64,000 bases of DNA, from contig NZ_JANFNS010000004.1 of the NCBI RefSeq assembly GCF_024436065.1, positions 124,001 to 188,000 on the forward strand, written 5' to 3'. A program made the position numbers and the translations under genes. This DNA is from Saccharibacillus sp. JS10. GTDB lineage: Bacteria > Bacillota > Bacilli > Paenibacillales > Paenibacillaceae. The notes beneath the pieces were generated by a model. The model ran no database searches. It was not told the DNA's origin and saw only the letters and a list, made by a program, of their open reading frames with translations. Position 1 is the first letter of the stretch. Each line of letters opens with the position of its first letter. This document shows, in pieces, positions 51,614 to 60,742 of this stretch.

Positions 51614-53641
51614 ATGAAAAAAACAACCTATACCCCCCACAAACGTAGTTTCCAAGCAAAAAAACTTACAGCCTTCGCTTTATTCCTTAGCGCGATGCTC
51701 ACTTTGTCGGCATGCAGCTCAGCTTCTACTTATGCGACTTCAAGCTCGGCATCTACCTCGACGACTTCTGCTGTCGTTTCAAGCGAACCGATTGAGTTAA
51801 GCGGCGTTACGGCTGCAAGTCTCAGCACATTGGACGATGAAGACCGTCTAACCGAAGCCGGAGAAAACGCGACAACGATTACCCTTAACGGTACGACGGC
51901 TTCGGTAAAAGGGACAGGTGCCGCAGCTTCGAATGGATCGGTAACGATCTCTGCCGCCGGAACTTATGTAATCAGCGGTACCTTAAGCGACGGACAGATT
52001 ATCGTGAATACGACCGACGCCGAATCGGTACATCTGATACTGAGCGGCGTGAATCTGACGGATTTAGACAATGCGCCGATCTATATTCAATCTGCGGAAA
52101 AAGTGATCTTGACACTCGCAGAAGGTACAGACAATGTGGTGACGGACGGCGATAAATATACGCTGAATACCGACGAAGAACCGAGTGCGGCTATTTTCAG
52201 TAAAGCGAATCTGACGATCAACGGAACCGGCAATTTGACGGTCACGGCGAATTACAACGACGGTATTACCAGTAAAGACGATCTGAATATCGTGAGCGGC
52301 AATATCAATATTCAAGCCGCAGATGACGGATTGGTCGGCAAAGATCACGTCTATATCGAAAACGGAACTATTCATATTGATGCAGTCGGCGACGGAATCA
52401 AATCGACCAACGATGAAGATAGCGAAAAAGGCTGGATCGCGATCCAAAACGGAGTCTTCGATATTACCGCAGGTCGCGACGGGATTCAGAGCGAGACGCA
52501 GCTTGTTATTGATGATGGGGATTTCCAGATCGTAACGGGAACCGGGCATGAGAATGGACCTCAGCATACGGAGGAGAACGGCGGAGGGTTCCCGGGCGGA
52601 GCGCCGCGTGACAGGAATGAAGGCGGTACTCCTCCAGACATGGACAATCCGGATTTCGAACAAATGGCTCCGCAAGACGGTTCGCAGCCTGCTCCACCAG
52701 AGTTCGATGCGGCGATGGACGAAGCAAATGCGTCGGAAACTTCTACAGACACGACCGCTACGGAAACCGAATCCGAAAGTATGAAAGGCATCAAAGCAGG
52801 CGTGATGTTATCGATTAACGGCGGCGCTTTCCAGATCGATTCGGCAGACGATGCGCTGCATAGTAACGGAGCAGTGGAAATCACGGGCGGCGATCTACAC
52901 CTTTCCACCGGAGATGACGCGATCCACGGCGAGACGAATCTTATCATTGCCGACGGAACTATCGATATTCCGGTGAGTTATGAAGGGCTTGAAGCCCAGC
53001 AGATTACGATTGACGGCGGCGATGTGCAAGTCGTAGCAAGCGATGACGGGGTGAATGCGTCGGAAGCTTCGAATAGCGATAGCGCTACAACGACGGCTTC
53101 GGCTCCGGGAATGAGTGCGGGACAAGCACAGCTGACGATTAACGGCGGTACGCTGACGGTTGATTCGCAAGGCGACGGTCTGGACTCCAACGGTTCGATT
53201 GTGATGACAGGCGGTACCGTAACGGTTGCCGGCCCGACCAATGACGGCAACGGAGCGCTGGATTACGACGGTACGTTCGAAATTACGGGCGGCACGCTGA
53301 TCGCGACAGGCAGCGCAGGCATGGCTCAAGCGCCAAGCGACGATTCCGCCCAGCGTTCGATCGCAATGACGTTCCCAGAAGCGCAAGCAGCAGGTACGGC
53401 GGTTGTACTCAAAAACAATGCAGGGCAATCAATCGCAACCGTCACTCCGTCCAAAGAATTCCGCAGCGTGGTGATCAGCTCTGCCGATCTGCAAAGCGGC
53501 GGAACGTATGCGTTGTCAGCTAACGAAGCGGATGTTGTGACCTTTACATTGGCAGACGCTCAGACAACTTGGTTGAACGAGTCGGGCATTACGACCGGGA
53601 ATACGCAAGGCATTATGGGTGGTCGAGGCAGACGCCAATAA
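51614..53641 (+). CDS. Cthe_2159-type beta-helix lipoprotein (carbohydrate-binding domain)
   Basis: A 675-residue surface lipoprotein. The signal peptide ends in lipobox LSAC (about residues 35-38), followed by a Ser/Thr tether. The body consists of right-handed beta-helix turns of the type TINGTGNLTVTANYNDGITS, NGTIHIDAVGDGIKSTND, and NGGTLTVDSQGDGLDSNGS, broken by an acidic, Pro/Gly-rich linker at about 315-395. Cthe_2159 binds cellulose-like polymers with calcium. Domains of this kind frequently occur with VTC and DUF4956 genes, which lie 4 kb upstream. GAAGGGAA precedes ATG 51614; the frame upstream to 51521 has no support. Confidence 0.85.
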   Translation: MKKTTYTPHKRSFQAKKLTAFALFLSAMLTLSACSSASTYATSSSASTSTTSAVVSSEPIELSGVTAASLSTLDDEDRLTEAGENATTITLNGTTASVKGTGAAASNGSVTISAAGTYVISGTLSDGQIIVNTTDAESVHLILSGVNLTDLDNAPIYIQSAEKVILTLAEGTDNVVTDGDKYTLNTDEEPSAAIFSKANLTINGTGNLTVTANYNDGITSKDDLNIVSGNINIQAADDGLVGKDHVYIENGTIHIDAVGDGIKSTNDEDSEKGWIAIQNGVFDITAGRDGIQSETQLVIDDGDFQIVTGTGHENGPQHTEENGGGFPGGAPRDRNEGGTPPDMDNPDFEQMAPQDGSQPAPPEFDAAMDEANASETSTDTTATETESESMKGIKAGVMLSINGGAFQIDSADDALHSNGAVEITGGDLHLSTGDDAIHGETNLIIADGTIDIPVSYEGLEAQQITIDGGDVQVVASDDGVNASEASNSDSATTTASAPGMSAGQAQLTINGGTLTVDSQGDGLDSNGSIVMTGGTVTVAGPTNDGNGALDYDGTFEITGGTLIATGSAGMAQAPSDDSAQRSIAMTFPEAQAAGTAVVLKNNAGQSIATVTPSKEFRSVVISSADLQSGGTYALSANEADVVTFTLADAQTTWLNESGITTGNTQGIMGGRGRRQ

Positions 53642-53661
53642 AGAAGCATGTACAAGGTTAG

Positions 53662-53706
53662 AAAAAGCCGGACGAACGCTATGAGAGCGGTTCGTTCGGC
53701 TTTTTC
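53662..53706 (+). terminator. Terminator of the lipoprotein gene
   Basis: AAAAAGCCG.ACGAAC and GTTCGT.CGGCTTTTT arms form a long hairpin with a T-tract, also usable from the converging ABC operon. Confidence 0.9.
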
Positions 53707-53747
53707 AATTAAGGAAGTTTAAAGATCCTAATGAACTTTATTAAATG

Positions 53748-54413
53748 CTATTTTTCGATGTTACCTTCTAAATGCAAGGGCTTAACTTTTATCAATTTCG
53801 ATTTTTCGATTTTAAGTACATGATCACATAATAAGTCAATGTCTTCTTGATTATGACTTGTTAAAAAAATCGTTTTTCCTTGTTTCTTGAATTCAAGTAG
53901 CAGTGCTCGAATTTGATGAACACTCTCAGAATCGAGTGCATTAAAAGGTTCATCTAAAAGTAACACTTCCTGATCTTCCATAATAGCTTGTGCCAAAGCC
54001 AATTTTTGCTTCATACCTAATGAGTATTGGTTTACTTTTTGTTTGAGATTGGGATCTAATCCAGTGAGTTTCATGGCTTCTCTCACTTGGTCTTCTGTTA
54101 TCTTGCCTCTAATCTCTGCAAGTCTTTTTAAATTTTCTAAACCTGTTTCCCCTCCTAAATATCCTGGACGATCAATGACAATGCCGAAATTTTCAGGAAA
54201 TTGAGTTCCTTTCTTTTGATACTGCTCGTCAATTTGAACTTCTCCACGGTCCGGGCGTACAAATCCACAGATCATTTTAAATAAGACCGATTTCCCCGAA
54301 CCGTTGGATCCAGTGATTCCGTGAATTTTTCCTTGATCAAACTCTGCATTGGCTTCATCAAATAGAACTTGCCCTTTAAAAGTTTTACTCACGTCTTTCA
54401 AAGCAATAATCAT
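53748..54413 (-). CDS. ABC transporter ATP-binding protein
   Basis: A 221-residue ATPase of the ABC-2 export type: Walker A TGSNGSGKSVLFKMI, signature YSLGMKQKLALAQA, Walker B EVLLLDEPFNALD, and switch His in IFLTSHNQED. It starts behind GGAGAC, 12 bases after the 502-residue permease, and is the last gene of an A+T-rich four-gene operon. It probably powers the two membrane proteins upstream. Confidence 0.9.
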   Translation of the reverse strand: MIIALKDVSKTFKGQVLFDEANAEFDQGKIHGITGSNGSGKSVLFKMICGFVRPDRGEVQIDEQYQKKGTQFPENFGIVIDRPGYLGGETGLENLKRLAEIRGKITEDQVREAMKLTGLDPNLKQKVNQYSLGMKQKLALAQAIMEDQEVLLLDEPFNALDSESVHQIRALLLEFKKQGKTIFLTSHNQEDIDLLCDHVLKIEKSKLIKVKPLHLEGNIEK

Positions 54414-54425
54414 TGGTTGTCTCCT

Positions 54426-55934
54426 TTAAAATAAAATCTTTTTACGATAACACAAGTTTAATATGACTCCGATCTCAACGATCAAAAAAGCCAATAACAC
54501 AAAAGTATGCTGCACATTTTCGCTAGCTGACCCCAGTATTCCCATACTATTGAGTGCAAAAGGCAACCATTGCCCAATATTCATCGTTGGCAGACCGCCA
54601 ATCAAAAAAATACAAAGTACGACAAGTCCAACATAAGCTTCCTTCCAGATCCAGATCGCGATAATAGAAATCAATATGTAATTGAGCAATTGCAAAAATC
54701 CATTAACTACAAAATGATATAAAAAATCAAGTATAGTTGAAGGTAAATCTGTTTGTTCGAAATCAAAGCTTTGCCCCATTATAGTACTGATCCCCACACT
54801 TAACACAAGAAGCCCGACTATTAATAAAGCCGCATACCCAGCACTTTTTAAAAAAAATCGGGTAAATCCATAGGCTAGCGAACGATAACGAATGAGCAAG
54901 TAATAGATTCTTCCATTCATTAATTCGTAAAAACGTAGCTGAACGAAATAAACAAAGCCGAGAAAAACAAAACTGAAAAATAAGTAATTCAATAATCGAA
55001 ATCCAGATTTAGAAACTCCAAAAAAGGCATTGTACACTGAATTCCATGTGTTTTGCTGAAATATAAAATTGCTATGCCCTATACTTAATATTCCCCAAAA
55101 TGTTAAGAGTATATACAAGAAAGTAAAGAGATGCATTCGATTAAAAGAAGAAGTGGAAATTTGGAATATTCCTTTTGCGTATACAATGTACCAGCCAAAT
55201 GCAATCAATAACACCTGTATAACAAATCCGATCCAAAGCGAATGGAAATCATAGTAAGAAAACGAGAGAATCGAGTAACTGCTAGCTTTGAACAATACCC
55301 AATCAGAAGGAAATCTTTTAAATGAAATAATAGATCCAAGGTACAGAATAGTTCCAACAATAATGACGATATAACGTTTTTTTGCAATAATATAAAAAGT
55401 GCACAACCAAGTAGCTAGTGACAATAAAAATAATGATGAAAGTACAATTTGAAGACCAAATAAAAGAAATGGGTATTGACCAGAATAAGCTAGCAAAGAA
55501 ACACTAGAATTGAAATAACTTTCGCTTAAGGACCAACTACTCCATATAGATTGATAATCTATATGGATTGTTAAAACAAAACTGATAGTTATAAAAATAG
55601 TAATTGTTTTAATCAATAAACGAAAAATTTGTGAAAAAACATAACTCATCCATTTAAATTCTGTTTTTAAACGTATCCTGATAAATTCTCTATGCTCACT
55701 AAAGAAAATTTTGATACAACAAAATATCCAATAAGGAACGATTAAATAAAAAATCAAAAAAGGGTCTCCCCAAAAAGATAATAAAATATCCCATTGGTTA
55801 ATTGACTTATTTTCAGATGTTGAAAACTCAATTATCCTTTCTCTTACAATAAATCCATAAACAGAAAAAATTATCATTAAAAATAATGAGTCTATTTTTG
55901 CGTATTGTTTCAAAATTGATCTGATATTATTCAT
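54426..55934 (-). CDS. Large multi-pass membrane protein, ABC-2-type permease-like
   Basis: 502 residues with about twelve helices and almost no soluble domain (IDSLFLMIIFSVYGFIV, FLIFYLIVPYWIFCCIKIFF). I recognise no named family. Its place between a 270-residue permease (4-base overlap) and an ABC ATPase makes it a second permease or a partner of the transporter. The A+T content is higher than in the flanking chromosome. Confidence 0.75.
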   Translation of the reverse strand: MNNIRSILKQYAKIDSLFLMIIFSVYGFIVRERIIEFSTSENKSINQWDILLSFWGDPFLIFYLIVPYWIFCCIKIFFSEHREFIRIRLKTEFKWMSYVFSQIFRLLIKTITIFITISFVLTIHIDYQSIWSSWSLSESYFNSSVSLLAYSGQYPFLLFGLQIVLSSLFLLSLATWLCTFYIIAKKRYIVIIVGTILYLGSIISFKRFPSDWVLFKASSYSILSFSYYDFHSLWIGFVIQVLLIAFGWYIVYAKGIFQISTSSFNRMHLFTFLYILLTFWGILSIGHSNFIFQQNTWNSVYNAFFGVSKSGFRLLNYLFFSFVFLGFVYFVQLRFYELMNGRIYYLLIRYRSLAYGFTRFFLKSAGYAALLIVGLLVLSVGISTIMGQSFDFEQTDLPSTILDFLYHFVVNGFLQLLNYILISIIAIWIWKEAYVGLVVLCIFLIGGLPTMNIGQWLPFALNSMGILGSASENVQHTFVLLAFLIVEIGVILNLCYRKKILF

Positions 55935-56743
55935 GATTTGTCATCCAAACGTTTTGCTTGAGCCTGAACATAGATATAAAGCACAGAAGAAAGTAAAACT
56001 AAAATTACAAAAGGGATAAAAGCTGTCCATATTTCTTGCTGAACATACCCGTAAGGGAATATAGAATTCACGAACCAATATGGAGTCAAAGTAGGATCTA
56101 TACTTGGAAGTAAGAAAGCTCCAATCATGTAAAATAAAAAAGGTAAAGACAATGCAACGAATGAGTTCGAAATTAACAATAGTAGTAAAAAGCCTAAAGA
56201 AGCAAATAAAGCAGCATGAAGTGAAACCCATATAGAGTATGTAAGTCCATAAACTACTGTTCCGTATTGAAACAATTGAGTAAACGTATGTTTAGTATAG
56301 ACATCTACCGAAAGAAGCGTCCCTGGAATAAGCGACGTGTTAGGTTTGTAATCGATAAGATCAAAAGCAGGAGCGATATAAAAACAAAACATAAAACATA
56401 TCAGCATGAACATCAAAAACAATAAGAAGGTAGATAAAAACATAGCTGAAAATTTGATTTGAATAAGCTTTTGAACAGGAATTCGAATTTTCTCATAGAA
56501 AAAAAAGTTATTTTTTAATTCTTTAGCAAAATGGATCAAATAAACAAAGCTCGCTAACAAAACAAATAGAAGCGGAAAAACACCTTGCAATATAAGAGTG
56601 AAAAGATCCAATGGATCTTCTAAAATGTATTCTTGTTGTCGGGCTAAAGTATAGCCTATAGGTAAAATCATAAGCACCAAAATCAGGAACAACTTTTTTA
56701 TAGGAAAAGCATTTCTAAGTTCTTTGATGAAAAAAGTATACAA
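55931..56743 (-). CDS. ABC-2-type permease-like protein
   Basis: 270 residues with about six helices (FLILVLMILPIGYTLAR, GVFPLLFVLLASFVYLIHF) and a layout typical of ABC-2 permeases with outer loops between helices 1-2 and 3-4. The start is TTG 56743 with AAAGGAG 7 bases before it. It follows the small secreted-protein gene by 98 bases that contain a hairpin, and overlaps the next gene by 4 bases. Confidence 0.75.
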   Translation of the reverse strand: MYTFFIKELRNAFPIKKLFLILVLMILPIGYTLARQQEYILEDPLDLFTLILQGVFPLLFVLLASFVYLIHFAKELKNNFFFYEKIRIPVQKLIQIKFSAMFLSTFLLFLMFMLICFMFCFYIAPAFDLIDYKPNTSLIPGTLLSVDVYTKHTFTQLFQYGTVVYGLTYSIWVSLHAALFASLGFLLLLLISNSFVALSLPFLFYMIGAFLLPSIDPTLTPYWFVNSIFPYGYVQQEIWTAFIPFVILVLLSSVLYIYVQAQAKRLDDKS

Positions 56744-56778
56744 TTTAAAGCTCCTTTCTAAAACACGGTAGAAAAATT

Positions 56779-56809
56779 AAGCTAGAGAGCAACAAGCACT
56801 CTCTAGCTT
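56779..56809 (-). terminator. Internal (attenuating) terminator between secreted protein and ABC genes
   Basis: An 11-bp perfect stem (AAGCTAGAGAG with CTCTCTAGCTT) with a 9-base loop and only a weak tail (AATTTTTCT). It probably lets part of transcription through, so the first gene would be expressed more than the transporter. Confidence 0.7.
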
Positions 56810-56841
56810 ATGTTATTTTCTATGTAGAAAATAAAACTAAT

Positions 56842-57225
56842 TTAGTTACTTCTCCAGCGATAATTAATTACTGTGGTAGGCGAAAATAGATCAGCACTGA
56901 ATTTCAATTGTACTTGACTGCCAACTTGCTGAGAACTAGGAATTGAGCGAGTTGTACCCCCAGTTACATTTCTTGCCCAAGCACTAGCATTTCCCCCTCC
57001 AACATTTTCTGTACGAACGTCAATATTATAGCCTTGGGTAGCGTTCATTAAAAGGTCGGCAGAAAGGGTTGAAGCTTTAATTTGAGAAGAAGAGTAAGCG
57101 CTACCATTACCTCCAGGTAAAGTTGGAGATTCTGTGCCACTATAGGAAGTTCCTGCATAAGCAGAAGCCCCACCTGCTACCAATAATAGTACACCAGCTA
57201 ATCCTACTAGTTTCTTTTTAATCAT
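56842..57225 (-). CDS. Small secreted Gly/Ser/Thr-rich protein
   Basis: 127 residues with a signal peptide (MIKKKLVGLAGVLLLVAGG, cleavage near SAYA) and a mature part of about 100 residues, rich in Gly, Ser, Thr and Asn, predicted beta-structure, no Cys, closing with INYRWRSN. It has GGAGG 6 bases before ATG 57225. It leads an operon of two permeases and an ATPase. The combination recalls lactococcin 972-like bacteriocin clusters, where a secreted beta-sandwich peptide of similar size has a transporter for immunity or export, but I cannot confirm homology. Confidence 0.75.
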   Translation of the reverse strand: MIKKKLVGLAGVLLLVAGGASAYAGTSYSGTESPTLPGGNGSAYSSSQIKASTLSADLLMNATQGYNIDVRTENVGGGNASAWARNVTGGTTRSIPSSQQVGSQVQLKFSADLFSPTTVINYRWRSN

Positions 57226-57264
57226 TTTTTCCTCCAATTAACTATTTATTGTTATTTCATATTT

Positions 57265-57293
57265 ATATTCTCATATAAATGATAATTGGTCAA
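57265..57293 (-). promoter_or_regulatory. Promoter of the secreted-protein/ABC operon
   Basis: On the minus strand TTGACC and GAATAT are separated by 17 bases, about 35 bases before the start codon. The -35 is strong. Confidence 0.55.
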
Positions 57294-57400
57294 CCTACTT
57301 TGAGTTGAAATGTGCAATTTGCGTGTAATCAATGGTATACTTAAAAAAACATAAAACAAGAACATAAGTTCTTATCTCTATCAATAAGGAGGCGCATGAT

Positions 57401-58840
57401 TTGTTGCAATTAACTTCATCTCATATTGATTCTCTCGCCCCGAATGCCGCCGCAATCAAAAACGGCCGCGGATTGGTACAGCAAAACAAATTCGTCAAAC
57501 TTCAGATTTCCGAGCAAGGCGATCTATTGTTCGGCGAATGTGCCGGCAGCGGAAAATCCAACTACATATGCTCCGTCGATTTCGTCAATCCAGAAAACCC
57601 AATATCCCGTTGTAACTGCCCGAGCCGTCAATTTCCGTGCAAACACGCACTCGGTCTGATGTACGCGTATGCCGAAGGAAAAAATTTCGAACAGTCCACG
57701 GTGCCAGAAGACATTTCTTCGAAGCGTGAAAAAGCAGAAAAACGCGAAGAAAATAAAGCCAAACAAGAAAGCGGCGAACTCCCTCCGGCTAAGCCGAAAA
57801 AAGTAAATAAAACCGCGCTGAAAAAGAAAATTGCCCAGCAGATCGAAGCGCTCGAAGATTTAGAAAAACTCGTGTTGTCGATCGTACGCGGAGGGCTAGG
57901 GACGACGAATACCCGAACGGTAAAAGAATTAAACGATCACGCGAAGCGTCTGGGAAGCCGTTACTTAACTGGAGCCGAAAACGAACTTCGCCGCTTGGCG
58001 CTGCTTTTGGATCAAAAAGATCGGGAAAGCGCTTATACCCATGCCGCCGAGCAGTTGACTTTTCTAAATGCTGTGATCAAAAAAGGCAAAACGTATCTGC
58101 AAAACAAACAAGAAGATCCCGAGCTTGCTCCTGATACAGAATCGACCATCGAAGAATGGTTGGGTCATGCGTGGCAATTGGCAGAACTCAAAGACGCAGG
58201 GCGCGTCGTAGAACGGACTGAACTGATTCAACTTGCGTTCTACAGCGAAAAAGACGAAGCACGTAAAGAATTTGTCGATACCGGCATTTGGCTACAGCTA
58301 GATGAACCTCATATCCATCGCACCATTCAGTATCGTCCGTTCAAAGCGGTGAAATTTATGAAAGAAGACGATAGCTTTTTTAGCGTGGCGCAAATTTCGG
58401 AACTGTATCGGTATCCGGGTGGGCTGAATACGCGGGTGCGTTTCGAAGGCATGATTCCTCGGCAAGTGATCTCTAGCGATTATGAAAAAGTTCGTAGCGC
58501 AGCGGCTTCTTCGATTACTGACGTTGTAAAAATCGTAAAAAATCAGTTAAAAGACCCGTTAGCGGATCGTGCGCCGATTGCGTTGGTGCAAGCTTCGCAA
58601 ATCTCGCGTACAGACAGCGGGGCATTTGCTCTAGTCGATCCAGAAGGAAATACGCTGGAACTGCAAGACATCTATCGGCTGCCGCAGGCAACGACTTCGT
58701 TACTGACTTTGCTTGATCCGTCTTTGCTATGCGATTGCACCTTGCTATTGATGTTTGAACATCAATTCGATACGGGCAAATTAGTCGCTCAGCCGCTTAC
58801 GCTGGTTCAAAATAATCGGATCGTCAGATTGTTGTACTGA
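57401..58840 (+). CDS. SWIM zinc-finger protein
   Basis: 479 residues. The SWIM motif CxCx6CxH is complete at Cys71, Cys73, Cys80 and His82 in CNCPSRQFPCKHALGLMY, preceded by a strand-rich lead-in. A highly charged linker (about 105-145) and a helical and beta C-terminal region of no known family follow. SWIM domains bind DNA or proteins. The start is TTG 57401 with AAGGAGG 8 bases before it. It is the first gene of a four-gene operon with HEAT, MoxR and DUF5682 genes. Confidence 0.88.
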   Translation: MLQLTSSHIDSLAPNAAAIKNGRGLVQQNKFVKLQISEQGDLLFGECAGSGKSNYICSVDFVNPENPISRCNCPSRQFPCKHALGLMYAYAEGKNFEQSTVPEDISSKREKAEKREENKAKQESGELPPAKPKKVNKTALKKKIAQQIEALEDLEKLVLSIVRGGLGTTNTRTVKELNDHAKRLGSRYLTGAENELRRLALLLDQKDRESAYTHAAEQLTFLNAVIKKGKTYLQNKQEDPELAPDTESTIEEWLGHAWQLAELKDAGRVVERTELIQLAFYSEKDEARKEFVDTGIWLQLDEPHIHRTIQYRPFKAVKFMKEDDSFFSVAQISELYRYPGGLNTRVRFEGMIPRQVISSDYEKVRSAAASSITDVVKIVKNQLKDPLADRAPIALVQASQISRTDSGAFALVDPEGNTLELQDIYRLPQATTSLLTLLDPSLLCDCTLLLMFEHQFDTGKLVAQPLTLVQNNRIVRLLY

Positions 58841-58876
58841 AAATTTTTGTGAAAAAGCTCGGAAGGAGCCCTGAAC

Positions 58877-60739
58877 ATGAGTCTATTACAAGAACTTCAA
58901 AGCGAGTTGCGTCGTTTGTATATCGCGGGCAGCGATCTGGCGGCAGATGATTTTCGGCTAGTTCGTATTCAACCTAAGTTGGAACAGTTAGGCGAACGCG
59001 CTCCCGTGTTCAAAAAGCTGGCGCAAGATGTGGCGGAATTGACAGGAGCATCCGAATCGGAAGCAAGAGCTACCAAGCTTCAAGATTTGTCGCTGCTGCT
59101 CAACTCGGTATTGTCTACGCAAGGCACGACGGAGGTGACAGGAGATTTATCTTCGCTTGAAGAGATTAAGCCGTATTTTTCGGAACTGACTACGCATCAT
59201 TCGTATCGTCAGTTAGCGGAAGTCCAGACCGCTTTATCGACATCCGGCGGTGGACGTTATGAGATTGTGACCGAAGCGTACAAAAACGGACTGTTCCGCG
59301 ATTTACGCTTATTGCCTTTTGCTATCCAAGCGTTAAACGATTCGTATTCGGACCTTGCCGATTATGCAACTCTACATATTTTACCGTCTTATGGGGCTCA
59401 GATCGTACCGCATCTGCTGACTGGACTCCATTTGCAAGGCGGGCGTGAAGAAGAACGTCGTCTGGAAGTCGTTCGTAAGCTCGGCGTCGATCCAGGCGAT
59501 CGGGTGTCGCTCAACATTTTGTCAAAAGCGGCTGATGAAGGTTCGGACAAAGTACGTGCTGCGGCAATCGCTTGTCTCGGGCTCCATCCAGACTTTGAAG
59601 ACAAATTAATCGAATGGTCGATGGATAAAAAGAAACCGGTACGCGAAGGCGCGTTCAAAGCGCTTGCAGTGCGTAACTCCGAGCTTACTCGTCAAAGGTT
59701 GTATGAAGCTTTTGTAGGTAAAGACGCGTTGCCTGCGGCGCAAGCTATTGCGGAGTCTCCCACAGAAGAAATGTTGCTGAGACTGATTCCGCTTTACCGA
59801 GAACGTCTGAGTCAAAAGAGTGCAGGTGAACCGGATGCAAAAAGCAAAGAAAAGCTTTGGAAAACGTTGGAGCCTTTCCCGATCGCATTCCGAGCCGCTA
59901 TCCATCCAGAGTTGGAAAAACTGTTTGTAGAGCTGATTCAGCATGAAGATCGTTATCCGGCGCTTACGAATGGGTATCTGGAGTTCTCGGGAAAACTACG
60001 TATCATGAGCCAAGCCGCAGGATACTTGCAAGATACAAAGACCGAAGAGGCGCTGCGTACGTTGCAAGACTTGGAAGAACGCGACGTGAATTATCTGCCG
60101 TATGCGTTCCATGCGATGAAGCAGATTCGCACACCTGCTGAATTGTATGAGCGGTACGCCGCATCGGGACTTGGACGATTGCGCGAAGCGGTATCGAAAA
60201 AAGCCCAAGCTCGGCATAACAAGATTATGGACACGCTACGTGAAGAAGTCTATGTGATCAAAGATTATGTGCGTCATCGCTTACCGGCAAAAGAAGTTCA
60301 AGCCATGTGGGACCCTCGCTGGTTGGATTGGTTGATTGATCGGGACGATCTGCAATTGGTCGCGGCGCTTGCGGCTCCGTCGAGTTCAAATAACCGCAAA
60401 CTGCTGAATTACGTAGAGCGCCAGATTGATCGAAAATCGAATCAGACCTACGGGTATTATATTTTTCAGATTTTGGACGAAGGCGGCTTTGACGAAAAAA
60501 CGAAATACGAACTATTCATGCGTTGGATGGAAAAAAAGGAATGGAAAAAAATCTATAGCGTGTATCGAGATGAAACGCAGCGTCTTCTACAAATCCCGGA
60601 TGAGTTTGCCGCAGATGCCGCGAACCGTTTGGAGCCGTTGATTGTGGAAACCCGTTTCGAAAGTGTCAAACAAGAAGTGCAAGACATTATCATCGCTTTG
60701 CGTAGAAAAGCGGCTTTGCCAGAATCGAAAGGAGAATGA
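58877..60739 (+). CDS. HEAT-repeat-like scaffold protein
   Basis: 620 residues, almost wholly alpha-helical, with repeat pairs such as LADYATLHILPSYGAQIVPH, VRAAAIACLGLHPDFEDKL and VREGAFKALAVRNSELTRQR in the middle third, consistent with HEAT repeats. No catalytic motif is seen. It lies 36 bases after the SWIM gene (AAGGAG before ATG) and 3 bases before the MoxR gene. A scaffold linking ATPase and client is a reasonable guess, not shown. Confidence 0.8.
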   Translation: MSLLQELQSELRRLYIAGSDLAADDFRLVRIQPKLEQLGERAPVFKKLAQDVAELTGASESEARATKLQDLSLLLNSVLSTQGTTEVTGDLSSLEEIKPYFSELTTHHSYRQLAEVQTALSTSGGGRYEIVTEAYKNGLFRDLRLLPFAIQALNDSYSDLADYATLHILPSYGAQIVPHLLTGLHLQGGREEERRLEVVRKLGVDPGDRVSLNILSKAADEGSDKVRAAAIACLGLHPDFEDKLIEWSMDKKKPVREGAFKALAVRNSELTRQRLYEAFVGKDALPAAQAIAESPTEEMLLRLIPLYRERLSQKSAGEPDAKSKEKLWKTLEPFPIAFRAAIHPELEKLFVELIQHEDRYPALTNGYLEFSGKLRIMSQAAGYLQDTKTEEALRTLQDLEERDVNYLPYAFHAMKQIRTPAELYERYAASGLGRLREAVSKKAQARHNKIMDTLREEVYVIKDYVRHRLPAKEVQAMWDPRWLDWLIDRDDLQLVAALAAPSSSNNRKLLNYVERQIDRKSNQTYGYYIFQILDEGGFDEKTKYELFMRWMEKKEWKKIYSVYRDETQRLLQIPDEFAADAANRLEPLIVETRFESVKQEVQDIIIALRRKAALPESKGE

Positions 60740-60742
60740 TCT

